DNA from: Siphonodentalium dalli
Taxonomy: Eukaryota > Mollusca > Scaphopoda > Gadilida > Siphonodentaliidae
NCBI GenBank assembly: GCA_032622095.1
Contig: CP136063.1
Span: forward strand, 146,313,379-146,377,378
Length of the DNA: 64,000 bases
Direction of reading: 5' to 3'
In this document: piece after piece, positions 11,458 to 23,417 of the stretch
Layout: every line of letters begins with the position of its first letter
Numbering within the stretch: position 1 is the first letter of the stretch
The notes under the pieces: generated by a model
Told to the model about the DNA's origin: nothing
The model's input: the letters and a program-made list of their open reading frames with translations, nothing else
Databases searched by the model: none
Made by a program: the position numbers and the translations under genes

Positions 11458-11558
11458 GCACGAGTGCCATATCGACAAACCCATTTACACATCGTGTCGT
11501 TCTGTGTTTATTACACGCTTCGCGTCCTAGAATCCGTGCATTAAATATACATGATTAG

Positions 11559-11853
11559 AATGTTTATTTAGGCTCACACAGGGCGTGTTTGTCATGTGTG
11601 ATGATTCTTTTATTTAAATAGTTCCAGTTTCATGGTTGAGGCGAACGTCATGTACGTCATTTTATGTCAACGAGATGTGTATGGAACGTACATTCAATAC
11701 GGATTTGTGAATATGGAACAGCAATAACACTGTACTTCTAGGAACAAGCGTGTAATAAAATAATAGACTCTCAGTGTGATGTGAGAAGTTCTCTTTCTGA
11801 GCTTACAGTGCAGACATTAATTACATTATCAGTTACTTTAATTTTAAATGGCC
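11559..11853. other. No gene seen; ends in an R3-type repeat
   Basis: AT-rich. The last bases (AAATGGCCATAAC) look like the left part of an R3 repeat copy whose right part resumes at 17482 beyond the hAT-like element. Confidence 0.45.
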
Positions 11854-12240
11854 ATAACCAAGGCCTGATCTAGGTTTTATTTGGGGACACCTCCCGATGA
11901 CCGAAGGTCATCGCCGACTGCCGAAGGTAGGAGCCGAGGGGAGTATGAGAGGGGTGGCCCCTCTCATTGGGGCGGTCCGGGGAATTTTTAGAAATTTCAA
12001 TGCTCTGAGAGTGATCTTGGGCATATCTGAAGGATGATTTTCATTTTTTAAAGAGAATTTTATACTTTCAGTAGCTATTAATATGACCAGAGTCACTTAA
12101 GCCAGAAAACAAAATTCATTTAATACATGAACTCAATATAAACTGATTGTAACATTTTAAAAGTCAAAATCGTAAAATAGATCTGATCAGTTGTGGGCAT
12201 ATTATCACCAAAAACATTGAGTCATTGATTGAAGTGTGGT

Positions 12241-14368
12241 TTACTGACATTCAATCCTTCTGTTTTTCTCAGTAAGCCATATCTCCACCATTGGGTCAAT
12301 GTCTTGGTCACTGAAACTTGACGGACCATTCAAACAAAATCGCAGCATTCGGTCCAAGTTTGTTTGATTCAAACTGGACCTCAATGGGCTACACAACAGT
12401 TTCATTGCAGAAAAGGCCCTTTCAACATTCGATGTGGACGACGGAATTAGAAGCAACATTTCAAATAACCGCATAGTCAATATTGTCACGTCCGTTGCTT
12501 CGCATTTGTTTGAATACAATAGATCCATCAACAGGATGGTTGTCGATGTACGCTGCTACATCAGCCTGTTTCAGTTTGTTTTGACGTACCAGCACTGATG
12601 TCTCGTGTCGCAAATCCTGCTGACTCCTCTTGGTACTCTCGTTAAAATCACTAAGAAATGATTCTATATCCTGTGTGGCGGATGTTTTGTCGATGACTGA
12701 TGGTGATGTGATCGTCCCACTATCATCCGTGTCTATCTGGAGGTTGCCATAATATTGTGTTAAGGCTGTGATGGAAGTACCACGCTCTTCGTCGGACATC
12801 CCGTTTGCCGGAGAGAATGCATTGAAAAGTGGTGCCACGTCACTGTCAGCAGACATTGCCTCATCCAACTCCACAATCAGCGAATCCAAGAATGGAACTC
12901 CCGTCTCTTTGATAAACTTCCGGATCCCATCGGCCGGGTCATCGTTAAACTGTGTGCTTCCCCTCGTGTGTCTAGCTAGGTCCATCCTCATCTTAGCCGA
13001 CTCATAGAATTCCGTCGACATTGCGAAGTGTTTCCCAGAGAATATTATCCTTCAGATGAACGATGGAGTTTTTCAGCTTCTGGAAGCGGGCTGGGACGGC
13101 AGTGTAGTTTAGACATTTCTTCTGCAGAAACATTGAAAACGTGTTGATTGGCACAAGAACATCGGCTACCAATAGCAACAAAAGTGATAGCTTTAAAAGT
13201 TGATCGCGACATCCTTTGATTTCCAGGTCGCCCCTAGATTCAAACAACGAGTCGAGGGTATCGATGACGATATCCCAACGCGAAATCAATCTGGAACAAG
13301 CAGCGCCATGACTCAGCCATCTAGTAGTGGACGCTTTAAGGATTTTTAGTGGTTTTTGCCCTTCAATCTCCTGCGCATTCATCAGAAGCGATGACCTCAC
13401 AGATGAGAACTTGAATAGTTTCCATACAGTGAGAAGAACTTCATCGAGTTGTTTTAATTCTGGGTACTCCTTGATTAAATGAACAAACACTAGCGCTAGG
13501 CGATGGTTTTTGCAGCTGATGTAAATAGCATGTGGTGACAGATGATGAATTCGTTTCTGCAATCCAGTCTTATTGCCGCTCATCGTATTTGTCCCATCGA
13601 AACCTGTGAATAATATATTAGTAATGGGAATGGACTTCTTTCGTAGAGAGTCTACAATTTCTGAAAGAAGAGCCTCGGCACCTTTCTCTCCGACAACTTT
13701 TACAATGTCAACGTATTCTTCTTTGACATCATGTGTGAGTGTGTCCAGATAACGGACAAATATAATCAATTGGGCTCTCCCAGCCTCGTCGGTGCTCTCG
13801 TCTGCGAGGAGAGTGAATCCTGAACAACAGGTGATACCGTCAAGAGTGTCTTTCTCGATGCAATAGTTAATTACATCCAGGTAGCCTTCAACGGATGTAG
13901 AGGACAGATATGTCGCGTTGGATGGCATTGTTCTAACATGTCTCTCTAGGTCAGATTCACAAAGATCGTTTGCGATAAACTGAATGAGATCTTCAAAGTT
14001 AAACTTCACGGCCCATTTCTTACGCGTCATAAAGTAAGTTGTCTTGATTAGCTTCGCAATAACACGTTTTTTCCACTCGCCGTCCTCTTGCCTCCTTGTT
14101 GCATCGGACCTTTGTAGGTGTGTAACAATGGTACCTCGTTGTCGTATCGTGGCCTGCATCTCCGTTTGGTTGGCCGTTGATCGCTGGTGTTTGGTGCTGG
14201 CTAGATGGTGTCCAACACCCTGGTTGGGTGACCATCTTCTTTAACAGCCTTTTTGCGCCACCATTGATCCCCTCCTATGCTGAAAGCCTCGCAAGTTTTG
14301 CACATCCACCCACTCTGGACCGGATCAAAGTAGAGCCATTTATACAGCACCATCCAGTGGGCGTGGGT
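12241..14368 (-). pseudogene. hAT-like transposase, exon 3: Zn finger, RNase H-like core, dimerisation domain
   Basis: Starts after acceptor TTTCTTTCAG in phase 0. It opens with WLYFDPVQSGWMCKTC, then HP and later HLASTKHQ, a TTF/BED-like C-C-H-H finger. The core has TLLADESTDEA (first acidic residue), FTGFDGTNTMSG and ISCKNHRLAL. The end has SSTSNVERAFSAM, whose Glu belongs to the hAT catalytic set in the C-terminal dimerisation domain. The frame is broken near 14205 (TAG at 14201-14203), near 13010 and near 12530, so no active protein is made. The layout is like hAT-derived genes such as KIAA1586/ZNF862-type proteins (recall). Confidence 0.82.
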
Positions 14369-14949
14369 CTGAAAGAAACGATGGGAATGCTTTAAGCCTT
14401 ATCGAATTAAAAAAAACAAATTTACAACCATGGCAGATGCAATGCATTTAATAATACTATTAGTACTTAGTACATTCATTGTACAAATTATTATATAGAA
14501 AATTACATTTTTAACAAGAGCATAGGGCCATTATTGATACTTTTGGAAAATATTCTAATTCAAAAATGTAAAAAACAAGACAGTCAAAGACTGTGGGGTC
14601 GCTCACCAGACAGCAAAGACTGATAAGATTGGGACTCTGGAGACCATTACAGTCAGAACTTTTTATAATCACTTTAAAAGAAGTAGATCTAAACAGGATA
14701 TGTGGCTAGAGAGGCTTCATGTCGATCGGTGAATATCTACCTTTAAATTACCAATGGAACACTACTGATCACCCCCCCCCCCCCCTCCAGCCTAACATAT
14801 CCCCTCCTGACCGGGCTCCAGACTCCCAAGTCTTAGGTTGGAATTTCACAACCGACGTCTCAAACTTTCTCAATTGTTGGAAATTTCCGATCTCACAAGC
14901 ACCTTTTTATAAAACTATTTAGACATGTTTGAAGCCCAATTATCCATGG

Positions 14950-15562
14950 ACCCAAAACAAAAACCCAAAAAATTAAATAAAAGATCAAAATGCAAAAATG
15001 TAATTTTGTGTATTTAGAGTTATGTCCCTGGCTCTGCCCCTATTTGACCCAATGACCCAATTTGGAAAAAAATCTGAACTCCAATCACCCATTAGGTCCC
15101 TCCGTACCAAATATAGACTAATCCGGCCCAATCTTTCTTGAGAAGATGTCATTCTAAGAATTACTATGAGGAATAGAGTTATGGCCCTGATCTCTCAACT
15201 AAAAAACCTGGTGACCTCATTTGAACAAATCTGAACCCTAGTCATTGAAGAACCCTTCATACCAAATATAAGCTAAATCGGACCAATGGTTCTAGACAAG
15301 AAGTTGTTTTAAGAAATACTATGGAGGGAAAGAGTTATGGCCCTGGCTTCGCAACTATTTGACCCAGTGACCTCATTTGAACAAATCTGAATGGGAGTCA
15401 CCTAGGGAACATCCACACCAAATATGAACCCATTCCGTCCAATGGAATCAGAGGAGAAGATGTTCAAAGAATTGTTGACGGACGGATGGACGGACGGACG
15501 GATGGACGAGTAGTGATGATTCTATCTCCACCGGAGACTTCGTCTCAGGTGAGCTAAAAACC
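14950..15562 (+). repeat. R1 copy inside the hAT intron 2
   Basis: Carries GACCCAGTGACCTCATTTG, the GACGGACG tail and the GGAGACTTCGTCTC closing hairpin ending GGTGAGCTAAAA at ~15560. It lies between transposase exons 2 and 3, in the opposite orientation to the gene, so it was gained by this copy or rode inside the intron. Confidence 0.75.
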
Positions 15563-15716
15563 TGAGACAGGATATAAATTACTGTAACTCATTTGACCGA
15601 ACTCATATTCCAACTTGACCTCAGTCCTGTATTACATTATTGGTTCTTTTCAAGTTTATTTTTTTGGTAGTCAACATCATTTTATTTTTATTTTTTTAAA
15701 TAAAATATTGTCTTAC

Positions 15717-15839
15717 CTCCTTACCACGGCAACCATCAAGCTGAATGGGTACATATTCATTTGAACTTTCTGATTCGTCACCGCTGTCCTCCCTTGGGGG
15801 TGGGGATTCGCTTGATTGGTGTGTTGCATGCTGTGGTAT
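15717..15839 (-). CDS. hAT-like transposase gene, exon 2
   Basis: 123 bp (41 codons) with acceptor TTTGTAG and donor GAG|GTAAGACA, both in phase 0 with exons 1 and 3. It encodes an acidic, Ser-rich linker (ESPPPREDSGDESESSNEY). Earlier GTAAGG would put exon 3 out of frame, so the second donor is preferred. No domain. It belongs to a dead transposon. Confidence 0.65.
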
Positions 15840-16324
15840 CTACAAATATTATTAACATTATTATTTAATTATTCAGACTCCGAAAGAAACTTCAAAATCA
15901 AATTATTTATTCTCAATAGACATTATTTGAGAAACCAAAAAAAAACATTCAATAATAATTGGTTGGTTGTGAATATAGTTTGGAATTGAATAAAATTTAT
16001 TAATTTAATACACATGTGTAGCATTAATTGTATTGAATTTGTGAACACACATGAAAATAAATGTTATTGTGTTAGTCATGAAACTTGTCGGATGTTGAGA
16101 ATAAATTATTTTACCATGAGATTGACTTGTTGTAAGGTTTATATATATTTAAATCAACTATATAAATAAACTTCTAAATGTGTTGGCATTTCTAATAAAC
16201 TATATAATTATTATTATCGATTCATATGGATCATTGAGACATTTAAAAATGGGTGCTTTGTATTTTATTTATGTTTATATAATATTGTGATTTTGCTGAA
16301 TAAAATATCATCGCGTTGTCTTAC

Positions 16325-16744
16325 CTGCTCATCATGACGGCCACCAAGGGGTACATTTGTGTGAATTGAACTTTCATCACTGCTAGCAATGTCACTGACA
16401 GTGACATGGACACTTTGAGGTGTGGATTCACTACTGGCCGCAGTGGCAGTCGCACTAGCAAGACGACGCTTTTTCTCGGCTTGGGGTTGTATCTCATGTT
16501 CATCACCAGCAACGGAAGCAACTGCTTTATCACGATCACTTGTATCAGTGTGAATGTCACTAGTAGTACTACTACATGTACTAGGCTTGTTACTACTATC
16601 AGCAACAGAACCTCCAAAAAATGTTGTTATTTTTTTGTTTTGTGTTTCAGAAGTCTGAGGGTTAACTTTGGCATACTGTCTATCAGACTTATAAGTTGAG
16701 GATTTTTTATTGTGGCTCACACCTGTTGTTCTTGGACGTGGCAT
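16325..16744 (-). CDS. hAT-like transposase gene, exon 1
   Basis: 420 bp (140 codons) from ATG (MPRPRTTGVSHNKKS) to CAG|GTAAGA, phase 0. An in-frame ATG eight codons upstream (16768) is an alternative start. The product is low-complexity and Ser/Thr/Asp-rich with a basic KKRRL cluster that could be a nuclear signal. NKKITTFF resembles a PCNA-interacting (PIP) box with Asn in the usual Gln position. It lies ~740 bp inside the element's right end, leaving room for a promoter, which I cannot point to. Confidence 0.6.
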
Positions 16745-17481
16745 TGATACTATTATTACATTGTGCACATAATTGGGGAATAAACTTACTATTTTTCAAA
16801 AAATGGCGAGAATTCAACATTCCATTTTTATTTCCGGTATAAATCGACACGTGTAAAACTTTTTTACGGAAGAGAATCGATGCGAAAATATGTTTCTTGT
16901 CTTCAGTGCTTACGTCGCCAAAACCAATAGAGTTATTCCTCTTGATACAGTCTCCGTGAAATGCAAAGTTTACAAACCTTGTCGAGATTCGAGAATCATA
17001 GATTTATTGCAACATTATCTTATTTCGTTGAAATTAATGACAGACGCGCGACAATGCACTATCTAATAGTGTCATTAACTCTGACAAATGACATTTATAC
17101 GTCGGGAGAATAAACAGCGCATAACCGAAAATAAGTGTTCCTTATCCGATTCCATTTCCACTATTTTGTGTCGGAAATCGCGACAATCGTGACTTCTATT
17201 TTATACGGAATTACTTTCGTTTTAGCTTGTAATCGGAATTGCGTGATTTTCACGATTTAAGAACATTTCAACATCATCAGATCGTTATTAAAGTGGTATT
17301 TATCGTCAATTAAAAGTGAATTTTGTTGGTTTCCACTGATGAAAATATATAAGTAGAAAATGTATTTATTTATTATTTTTTTTTGCTTTTTTTTTTTTTG
17401 CTTTCAATTTGTTTGGGCGCCCAAACTCAATGTCCCCAAACCCGGTATACCGGAGTCGAAAATGGGCTGGGTCAGGCCCTG

Positions 17482-18165
17482 ATAACTCTGTTAAAATATA
17501 CTGGATCAAACTCAAATTCAAACCAGATCTGTATTTCAGGGTGAGGACCATATGTACCAAATTTAGTGCTGATCAGATGAAAAAATATTAAAGTCAACAC
17601 AGCTTGGATGAATTCTATTTAAAAACAAGAGCAGAAAGGGTTAACTAAACGATACCAAAAACCATACAGATGAAGAACGTGCTAAGAAAAACCTAGGTAA
17701 GAAATATGAGGCATATCAGAAGAAAATGGTTTGACTTAGATGCATCAGATAGCATTTGTGTGCAGGTTAATTATTTTCTAAACCGATCAACCAATCGATA
17801 CCAAAAACTATACAGGTGAGGTGTGTGTCATCATAAACCTACATATCAAATATGAACACATCGGACAAAAAATACTTTGGTTACAGCATCGGATACCTCA
17901 TGCCTGTGTGAGGATGCAAAGTGTTAATAATTTCTAAACTGTCAACCGATCGATACCAAAAACTATACAGGTGAGGAGTGTGTCATCATAAATATGCACA
18001 TAAAATTTGAACACGATCTGATAAAAAATATTCGAGTAATCGAATCGGATAGCAAGTGTCTACGGACAGACAGACGGACGGACGAACAACGGATGGTTGA
18101 TCCGGACGTCAGCATTATGTGTACCATACATGGTATGGATACACATAAAAATCCTATAAAGAGGG
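17482..18165 (+). repeat. R3 repeat remnant followed by ~150-bp tandem units
   Basis: Begins with ATAACTCTGTTAAAATA of family R3. GATACCAAAA plus CAGGTGA and GTGTGTCATCATAAA recurs near 17650, 17797 and 17951 (period ~150 bp). It ends with a GACAGACGGACGG tail near 18070. Confidence 0.65.
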
Positions 18166-18169
18166 AAAA

Positions 18170-18697
18170 AAGTCTTCTCGGTCCACCATAGCTTGGGATG
18201 ATGGTGTCCCATCACATTACTCTTCTATAATGGACTTTATGCCATGGGCGGGAATTATCTTACTTGTATGTCTTTGGATTAGGTCAAATGGAAGCCTTGC
18301 ATATATGAACATAGAAGGCAGCCTTTCCCAGGCATGATATATCAGAGATCCATCAAATGTCAAAGCAGAGAGATGTATAAGTAAACAAAGCCTTGTTTTC
18401 CAGAGGTTTGGCTTGTCACACTATCAGAAAATGCATGAAAACAATACATTAAATGATAGTATCATCACTATACCTTTTTCTATCATGGTAAATATTATAT
18501 AATTTTGAAGACAAATTAATCACGGACATGTCAGATGATTAATCACATTCAGGGGTTTACGTGAATGCCCGGGCTCTACATGTACATGTAGTATATCTTT
18601 GGAAATGAAAGTCCGTTATAGAAGAGCAACGGTCAGAACTTGGTCCAAAACATCATCATTCCAACCGATATCCCATGCTGCTGTGGACCGAGAAGAC
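18170..18697. mobile_element. MITE with ~30-bp terminal inverted repeats
   Basis: Left end AAGTCTTCTCGGTCCAC then AGCTTGGGAT; the right end is its near reverse complement (ATCCCATGC...GTGGACCGAGAAGACTT). A related, partly duplicated copy lies at 43544-44550 with the same right terminus. I could not define a target duplication, so the superfamily is open. No coding. Confidence 0.7.
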
Positions 18698-19306
18698 TTT
18701 GTATGGCACAATTGTTGTGTGAACAATACTGTTTACAGCTACATCACTCTGATCAAAGTCACAACTAGTCCAAAAAATAAGCAACACGTGATGTTGCGGC
18801 AACACCATTATGAAGTTCCCAATATTTAATGATATTTCCAATTCAAAATGCACTTTCAAGTTGATATTTTCCCTTAGATGTAATTATAAGTAATAATCTT
18901 GGTTTCTTAATGTAATTCCACAGTTTAGTCTCAAAAATCGTTTCGCAATTTATAAGTATGTGATTCAGTATGATGCCATTAAGCTGTGTAATTACATTAA
19001 GAAACCTCAATTAAATTGTGAATTTATAACCCCATAATAGTAGTTATAAGTTGTAAGAGATATGATATTGGTCATTTCAGGCTTGTTCAACATTAACTCA
19101 TCTGCTGAGAGAGGTAATCTTTGTTTATTTTGTTTCCATCTATCAAATATGGCAGCATTTTGTATTTTGAAAAAATGTTAAGGCCAAGAAAAAAAAGGCT
19201 CTCGGTCAATTTTTTTTTCAAATCAGTGAGGGAGGCAGGATTTTATTTTTATTTTTTACAATTATTTATGATGTGTTTCTGATGCAAAAGGAGATGATTT
19301 ATCTTA
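18698..19306. other. No gene seen
   Basis: AT-rich intron sequence. GTAATTACATTAAGAAACC and its approximate reverse occur near 18900-19000, suggesting a small degenerate inverted repeat. Confidence 0.4.
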
Positions 19307-19312
19307 CATTTA

Positions 19313-20336
19313 CAGACTTTCATTTTTGAGGCGCGCGATCGCTCTTGCGCACCATCGCACGCCTAAAATTTGAAAACCAGCGAGCGATCGATTGCGCACC
19401 TAGGCCAAATGCAGCGAGCGAACCTGATAACGCTATTTTCAGTGTCTACCCAGACTAAATGTCTATTGACACTGTGCTTCATCACGTAGTTCGACGATGT
19501 TGCATATTTTTGTGCCTCCTTAATTGCTTGGCCGCGGAATTTATTAGATTTGATGATTTCGTCAATGTGTCGCGCACAAGTTTTGCACCACACAGAAACA
19601 ACCATGTCATGACCCTTTGGGTCTTTTTCAGTCCTGTAGCTGATTAAAGAACCAACATTCTATTTTAAAAAGGTTTGGAGTTGGGTGTGGTGTCCCTTGC
19701 CCTTAACCGGTTCTCCGTCAACACTATCCGTTATTTAAAACGTGCGCACAAGTATAAAGTAAAATATCAAATGAATTCAGCAATTCTCCGAAACCAACAT
19801 TCTTTGTCGGCATACATCAAAAGGTGAGTCCCTCGTGCCACGATGATTGGCAGTTTAAGTTATTTGAGGTCACACGGTGTGACGTGTCGAATGCACTATC
19901 TGTCTGTGAATGATTCGAAGCTAAAAATACATTTCTATGTATGGCTTATGACGTCACATAAATTCCTGGAAAATCAAAGCGAGACCACGTGGCCGGGAGA
20001 TGTTGATATTTATTCTGTCTGTGTCAGCATGGAAAAATAGGAATCGGAGTATTAAATTGATTCCTTATTAATAATTATGAATTACAATAAATATAGGAGC
20101 ATGTACAATATAAAAACAGTGTGTAACATTCACTTGTGCTTATGGATAGTGGATTAAGCAGTGTTAAACCATCAAAGAGTTTCACTGGACATCGATCTTG
20201 AGTAAACTAATTCAATTTACGCAGCATTTATGAATGTATTTCCGCTGTTTATTTTATCTTGATAGAAACCGCGCGCCTGGCCAAAATCCAGCGAGCGAGA
20301 CTATGCGTGCCTACATTTTCTAAAAATGAAAGACTG
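19313..20336 (-). mobile_element. hAT-like deletion derivative with 6-bp target duplication
   Basis: Ends CAGACTTTCATTTTT and, inward from the right, CAGTCTTTCATTTTT (14/15). CATTTA lies immediately outside both ends (19307-19312 and 20337-20342). Subterminal GCGAGCGA and GCGCGC motifs occur on both sides. Only an N-terminal zinc-finger segment of a protein remains, so it is a non-autonomous derivative. Confidence 0.7.
19363..19639 (-). pseudogene. Zinc-finger exon fragment of a hAT-type transposase
   Basis: After an acceptor-like TTTAATCAG the frame reads YRTEKDPKGHDMVVSVWCKTCARHIDE in two parts and on to KYATSSNYVMKHSVNRHL. The C-x2-C followed by a spaced H-x3-4-H pattern is that of N-terminal fingers in hAT-derived proteins such as ZNF862-like genes (recall). 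The frame then runs into non-conserved sequence and stops at 19363. No catalytic core follows. Confidence 0.6.
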
Positions 20337-20344
20337 CATTTACC

Positions 20345-22132
20345 TTACTATATACCATGTAATATATCCTTTTTGGACTGAAGATTTTTATCAACAACTT
20401 TTATCAACAATTTTAATGCAAATACATGAGGGAATGCTCACAAAATAAAAAGAACAGTGGTTCATTGCATGTGTTGACACATAAATGTCACTTATATTAG
20501 TGTGGACTGTCTTGTATAAGAATTGAGCTGTCTATCTTGTGAAAAATGAAATATATGCAACATTTGTACAAGCCATATATATAAACATATGGCCTTATAT
20601 GAAAAGATTGGAATTTCTACAGCTTTAATATTTTTCCTTATTCTTACATAAGACCACCCATTCACTTTGTCTGTCAACACATGCATGCAGATAAAAGAAA
20701 TAGAGCGTCCCACTCATTTAACATGTTGAGGTATTCGGAAATACTCATTCAGTCAACTCAGTGTTTATTTACTGTTTCCTGGCACGCTTGCATGCTAATT
20801 TTGATTGCTTGGCTGCATTTATATTGCGTTTACGAGAGAAAACAGATTCAAATTTAGCTCGACAATCATACACTGTGGATAGCAGCCGTCAACCTCAACG
20901 ATATTGTCACTTCCACATCTGATGCAAATATTTGCAAATGTTTTGCTGCTATAATAAGGCAGCTCAATTTTATCACAACACCGCAGATTTTGTCTAACAA
21001 ATATATGATCTAGTACATTGTTTATTGTTTCCGGTTTTGCGGAATATTAATCTCACGGAATTGCAGAGTTCACAATACGGAACAAAATTCTTTTGGATTT
21101 GAATTATACCGCGATGAACAGACATCTGATGGCTCAGGATATACTTACGTAAAAATACTTACTTCTCTATTGGTTCACGTCAGACCACCCATGTTTTAAT
21201 GCTTTTTATATTTCCTATGACCCGCGACAATACGGTAATGATGTGAAGTTTCGTTCCGGTTTTAATTCCTAGTTTTGTATTAGTCTAGAAATTTCATCGT
21301 ACGCAGATTTCATTTCCAGGTTATTTTTTTTAATAAAATGCATCTACGCGGGGTCTTTTTGGCAATGCGCATTACTTTCATAATTGGAAATAGGGAGATT
21401 TAGTGAAAAATAGGGAGATTTTTTCAATGTCAGTAACATGGAAAACACTTCATATTTTTTAAATGCAACAGTCTATGACATTTACATAAACTGTTTGTTG
21501 CATTTGGTTTGCATCTGCCACACCTCAGTTACCTGTTTCTTGATTTTCTGCATTCAAAGGCACACCCATTCGGTAGTATTCACAGTTTAGTACATCTATG
21601 CACAATTGACGGCCTTGACACCGACTACCGAGTGTCTCTAATTTCTAAAATCACTGAATTATTGGGAATAAAATTACGATTTTTCGGTTATGGATCAGTA
21701 TGGATCACGCTTTATTTCCAACAAGCCAAAATACTACGATTAAAAATATATTTGCACACTATAAAATGGTGCGATCGGATAATTTTGTAGTCAAATATAT
21801 TCAGTAACATCGGTGAAATTAAAGAGATTATGCGTGGACAGAATTATTTGAGGTCCGTTCGATTCGCGTTCTGTTACTGCGTATATATAAAACACGGAAT
21901 ACCACAAAGACGGAACTAAATCAAACAAAGTTTAAATCGGGATTATATATTTTATATCTATATACTTTAGTATTTATCCATTTATAGTTACTATACATGC
22001 TAGCCATAAAAACTATTATACTAAACCAGCATAAACATTGCCAATACGCACCACATTTCTTTCCGGTTTGTGTTCTCGAAATTGGAAATCTCATAATTGT
22101 TTACCTCGCGGAAACGCATTTGACTTACAGTG
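20345..22132. other. SMC5 intron, no gene seen
   Basis: AT-rich. AATAGGGAGATTT occurs twice at about 21390-21420. No splice-bounded coding segment or transposon end found. Confidence 0.5.
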
Positions 22133-22134
22133 TA

Positions 22135-22748
22135 TTTGAGCAAAAAGCTGTAGCTGGCTGTAGCCGTGACCAGCTGTGGCTTATAAGACATGCGCAGTAG
22201 AAAGCTACAGCGGGCAGGGAAATAAATGGCGACAATCACTAAACATTGTACTCTGACTCTGATATGGGATTTTCCATCAGGGAATATTTTTTTAATACTG
22301 CTCCCTCCGTGGGGACACATAATTGTCATTCCCATTTTGTTAGCATCAAACTAGATATTTTATATCTATAATATATTTCTTGTTTGGTGAATAATTAAAC
22401 TTATTTCGTAAAAATATATATAATTATATCTTGTTTGCATATGCCGATTTAGAGAACGAGATATAATCGCATATCATGCTCTTTTAAATATCAGATTTAT
22501 GGAGGCATGGACCCGGTACGAGTGTTAATTGCTTCAAATGTGCTTGCATCAGCGAGCGAGACCATTGGTGAATTGATATAGCAACATAATGGCAACATTA
22601 TGCCGGTATAATAGTATCCATCAGCCACATTCCAAGTTCGGAGTAGCGGTACAATAGTTAGTGACCACCAGTTGTGGCCGGCTGTAGCTTTCTGTAGCTT
22701 TCTACTGCGCATGCCTAGCCGGCTACGGCTACAGCTTTTTTGCTCAAA
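22135..22748. mobile_element. TA-flanked MITE
   Basis: TA at 22133-22134 and 22749-22750. Ends are TTTGAGCAAAAAGCTGTAG and the reverse complement of CAGCTTTTTTGCTCAAA. A second inverted block, CATGCGCAGTAGAAAGCTAC, occurs further inside each arm (22190s and 22690s). TA duplication suggests a Tc1/mariner-type mobiliser. No transposase. Confidence 0.65.
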
Positions 22749-22750
22749 TA

Positions 22751-23211
22751 CGCTCTTAATAAACTTGGGGTTTGGGCAGCTTGTGGTGACAATATACCTG
22801 GTAGTTATCGTTGCCTAGTGTCTGTTTTTGAATACCAACACATACACCATTGTATGTCTATCATATTCGATGTTTGAAACATAACTAATTTCTCTTTTCT
22901 AGTTTCCTATTTTCGTGTTATCATTTGAAAATCGTAATAAAATGGTTCAACGCGAGCCTTTTTCCAGACGCGACATGCCCGAGAATCAAACACTTTTTGT
23001 TTTGGCCTTAGTAGCTTAGCTCTAGCTTTTCCTTAAGAGGCGAAAATTTGTCACAAATAGTTTGCGACTCTTCTGGGATGATAAACTTAACAGCTGAAAG
23101 GCAGGCCGCCAGATCATAAATCATAAACAGGTTACCTGGAGGCTGAGTATTAGCTACCATTGCCCTAATCCCTAGCAGAATGCCTGCTGATATTTTGTCT
23201 GGTATGCTTAC
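22751..23211. other. No gene seen
   Basis: Intron sequence next to the hinge exon; no motif beyond the splice donor at 23210-23211. Confidence 0.5.
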
Positions 23212-23417
23212 CTGCAGCTTTCTATTGGATACTTGGGTTGAAAACTTGATAGTGGATCTTCTGTTGCTACAGCAATATTAACCTTCAATTTTTGTTCGTT
23301 CATCATCTTTGAAAACAACTTCCAGTCATCCTTGTTCTCACAAACAAATGTCAAAAGATCATTGAAGCTCAAATTATTTTCGACATATTTAGCATCAGCA
23401 GAATTTTTCATATTTAT
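23212..23417 (-). CDS. SMC5: SMC5 exon: hinge, first half
   Basis: 206 bp, acceptor TTTTCATTTCAG, donor GTAAGC; phase 0 in, phase 2 out (TGC AG joins C of the next exon). It encodes INMKNSADAKYVENNLSFND, then LLTFVCENKDDWKLFSKMM, matching the SMC5 hinge start (INMKDNKNAKYIENH in vertebrates, recall) and the VNxAxA strand (LKVNIAVATED). The linker before the next exon is shorter than I recall in vertebrates. With the exon at 7200 it forms most of the hinge, though 15.8 kb separate the two. Confidence 0.88.

Larger units (their letters stand above)
11859..17481 (-). mobile_element. Complete but decayed hAT-like transposon with intron-containing gene
   Basis: Termini are CAAGGCCTGATCTAG on the left and, reading inward from the right, CAGGGCCTGACCCAG (12/15). 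Both also carry TTTGGGGACA nearby. The element is flanked by ATAAC at 11854-11858 and 17482-17486. Joining the flanks gives GGCCATAACTCTG, the normal reading of the R3 repeat (compare TCCATAACTCTAGG near 58020), so the 5-bp duplication is supported by a reconstructed empty site. Most hAT elements make 8-bp duplications; some subgroups make 5 or 6. The body encodes a three-exon transposase on the minus strand. Confidence 0.8.

Noticed and set aside
16321-16699. Shadow ORFs on both strands over hAT exon 1
   Set aside because: Low-complexity codons make all frames open; only the frame with ATG, donor and phase match is kept.
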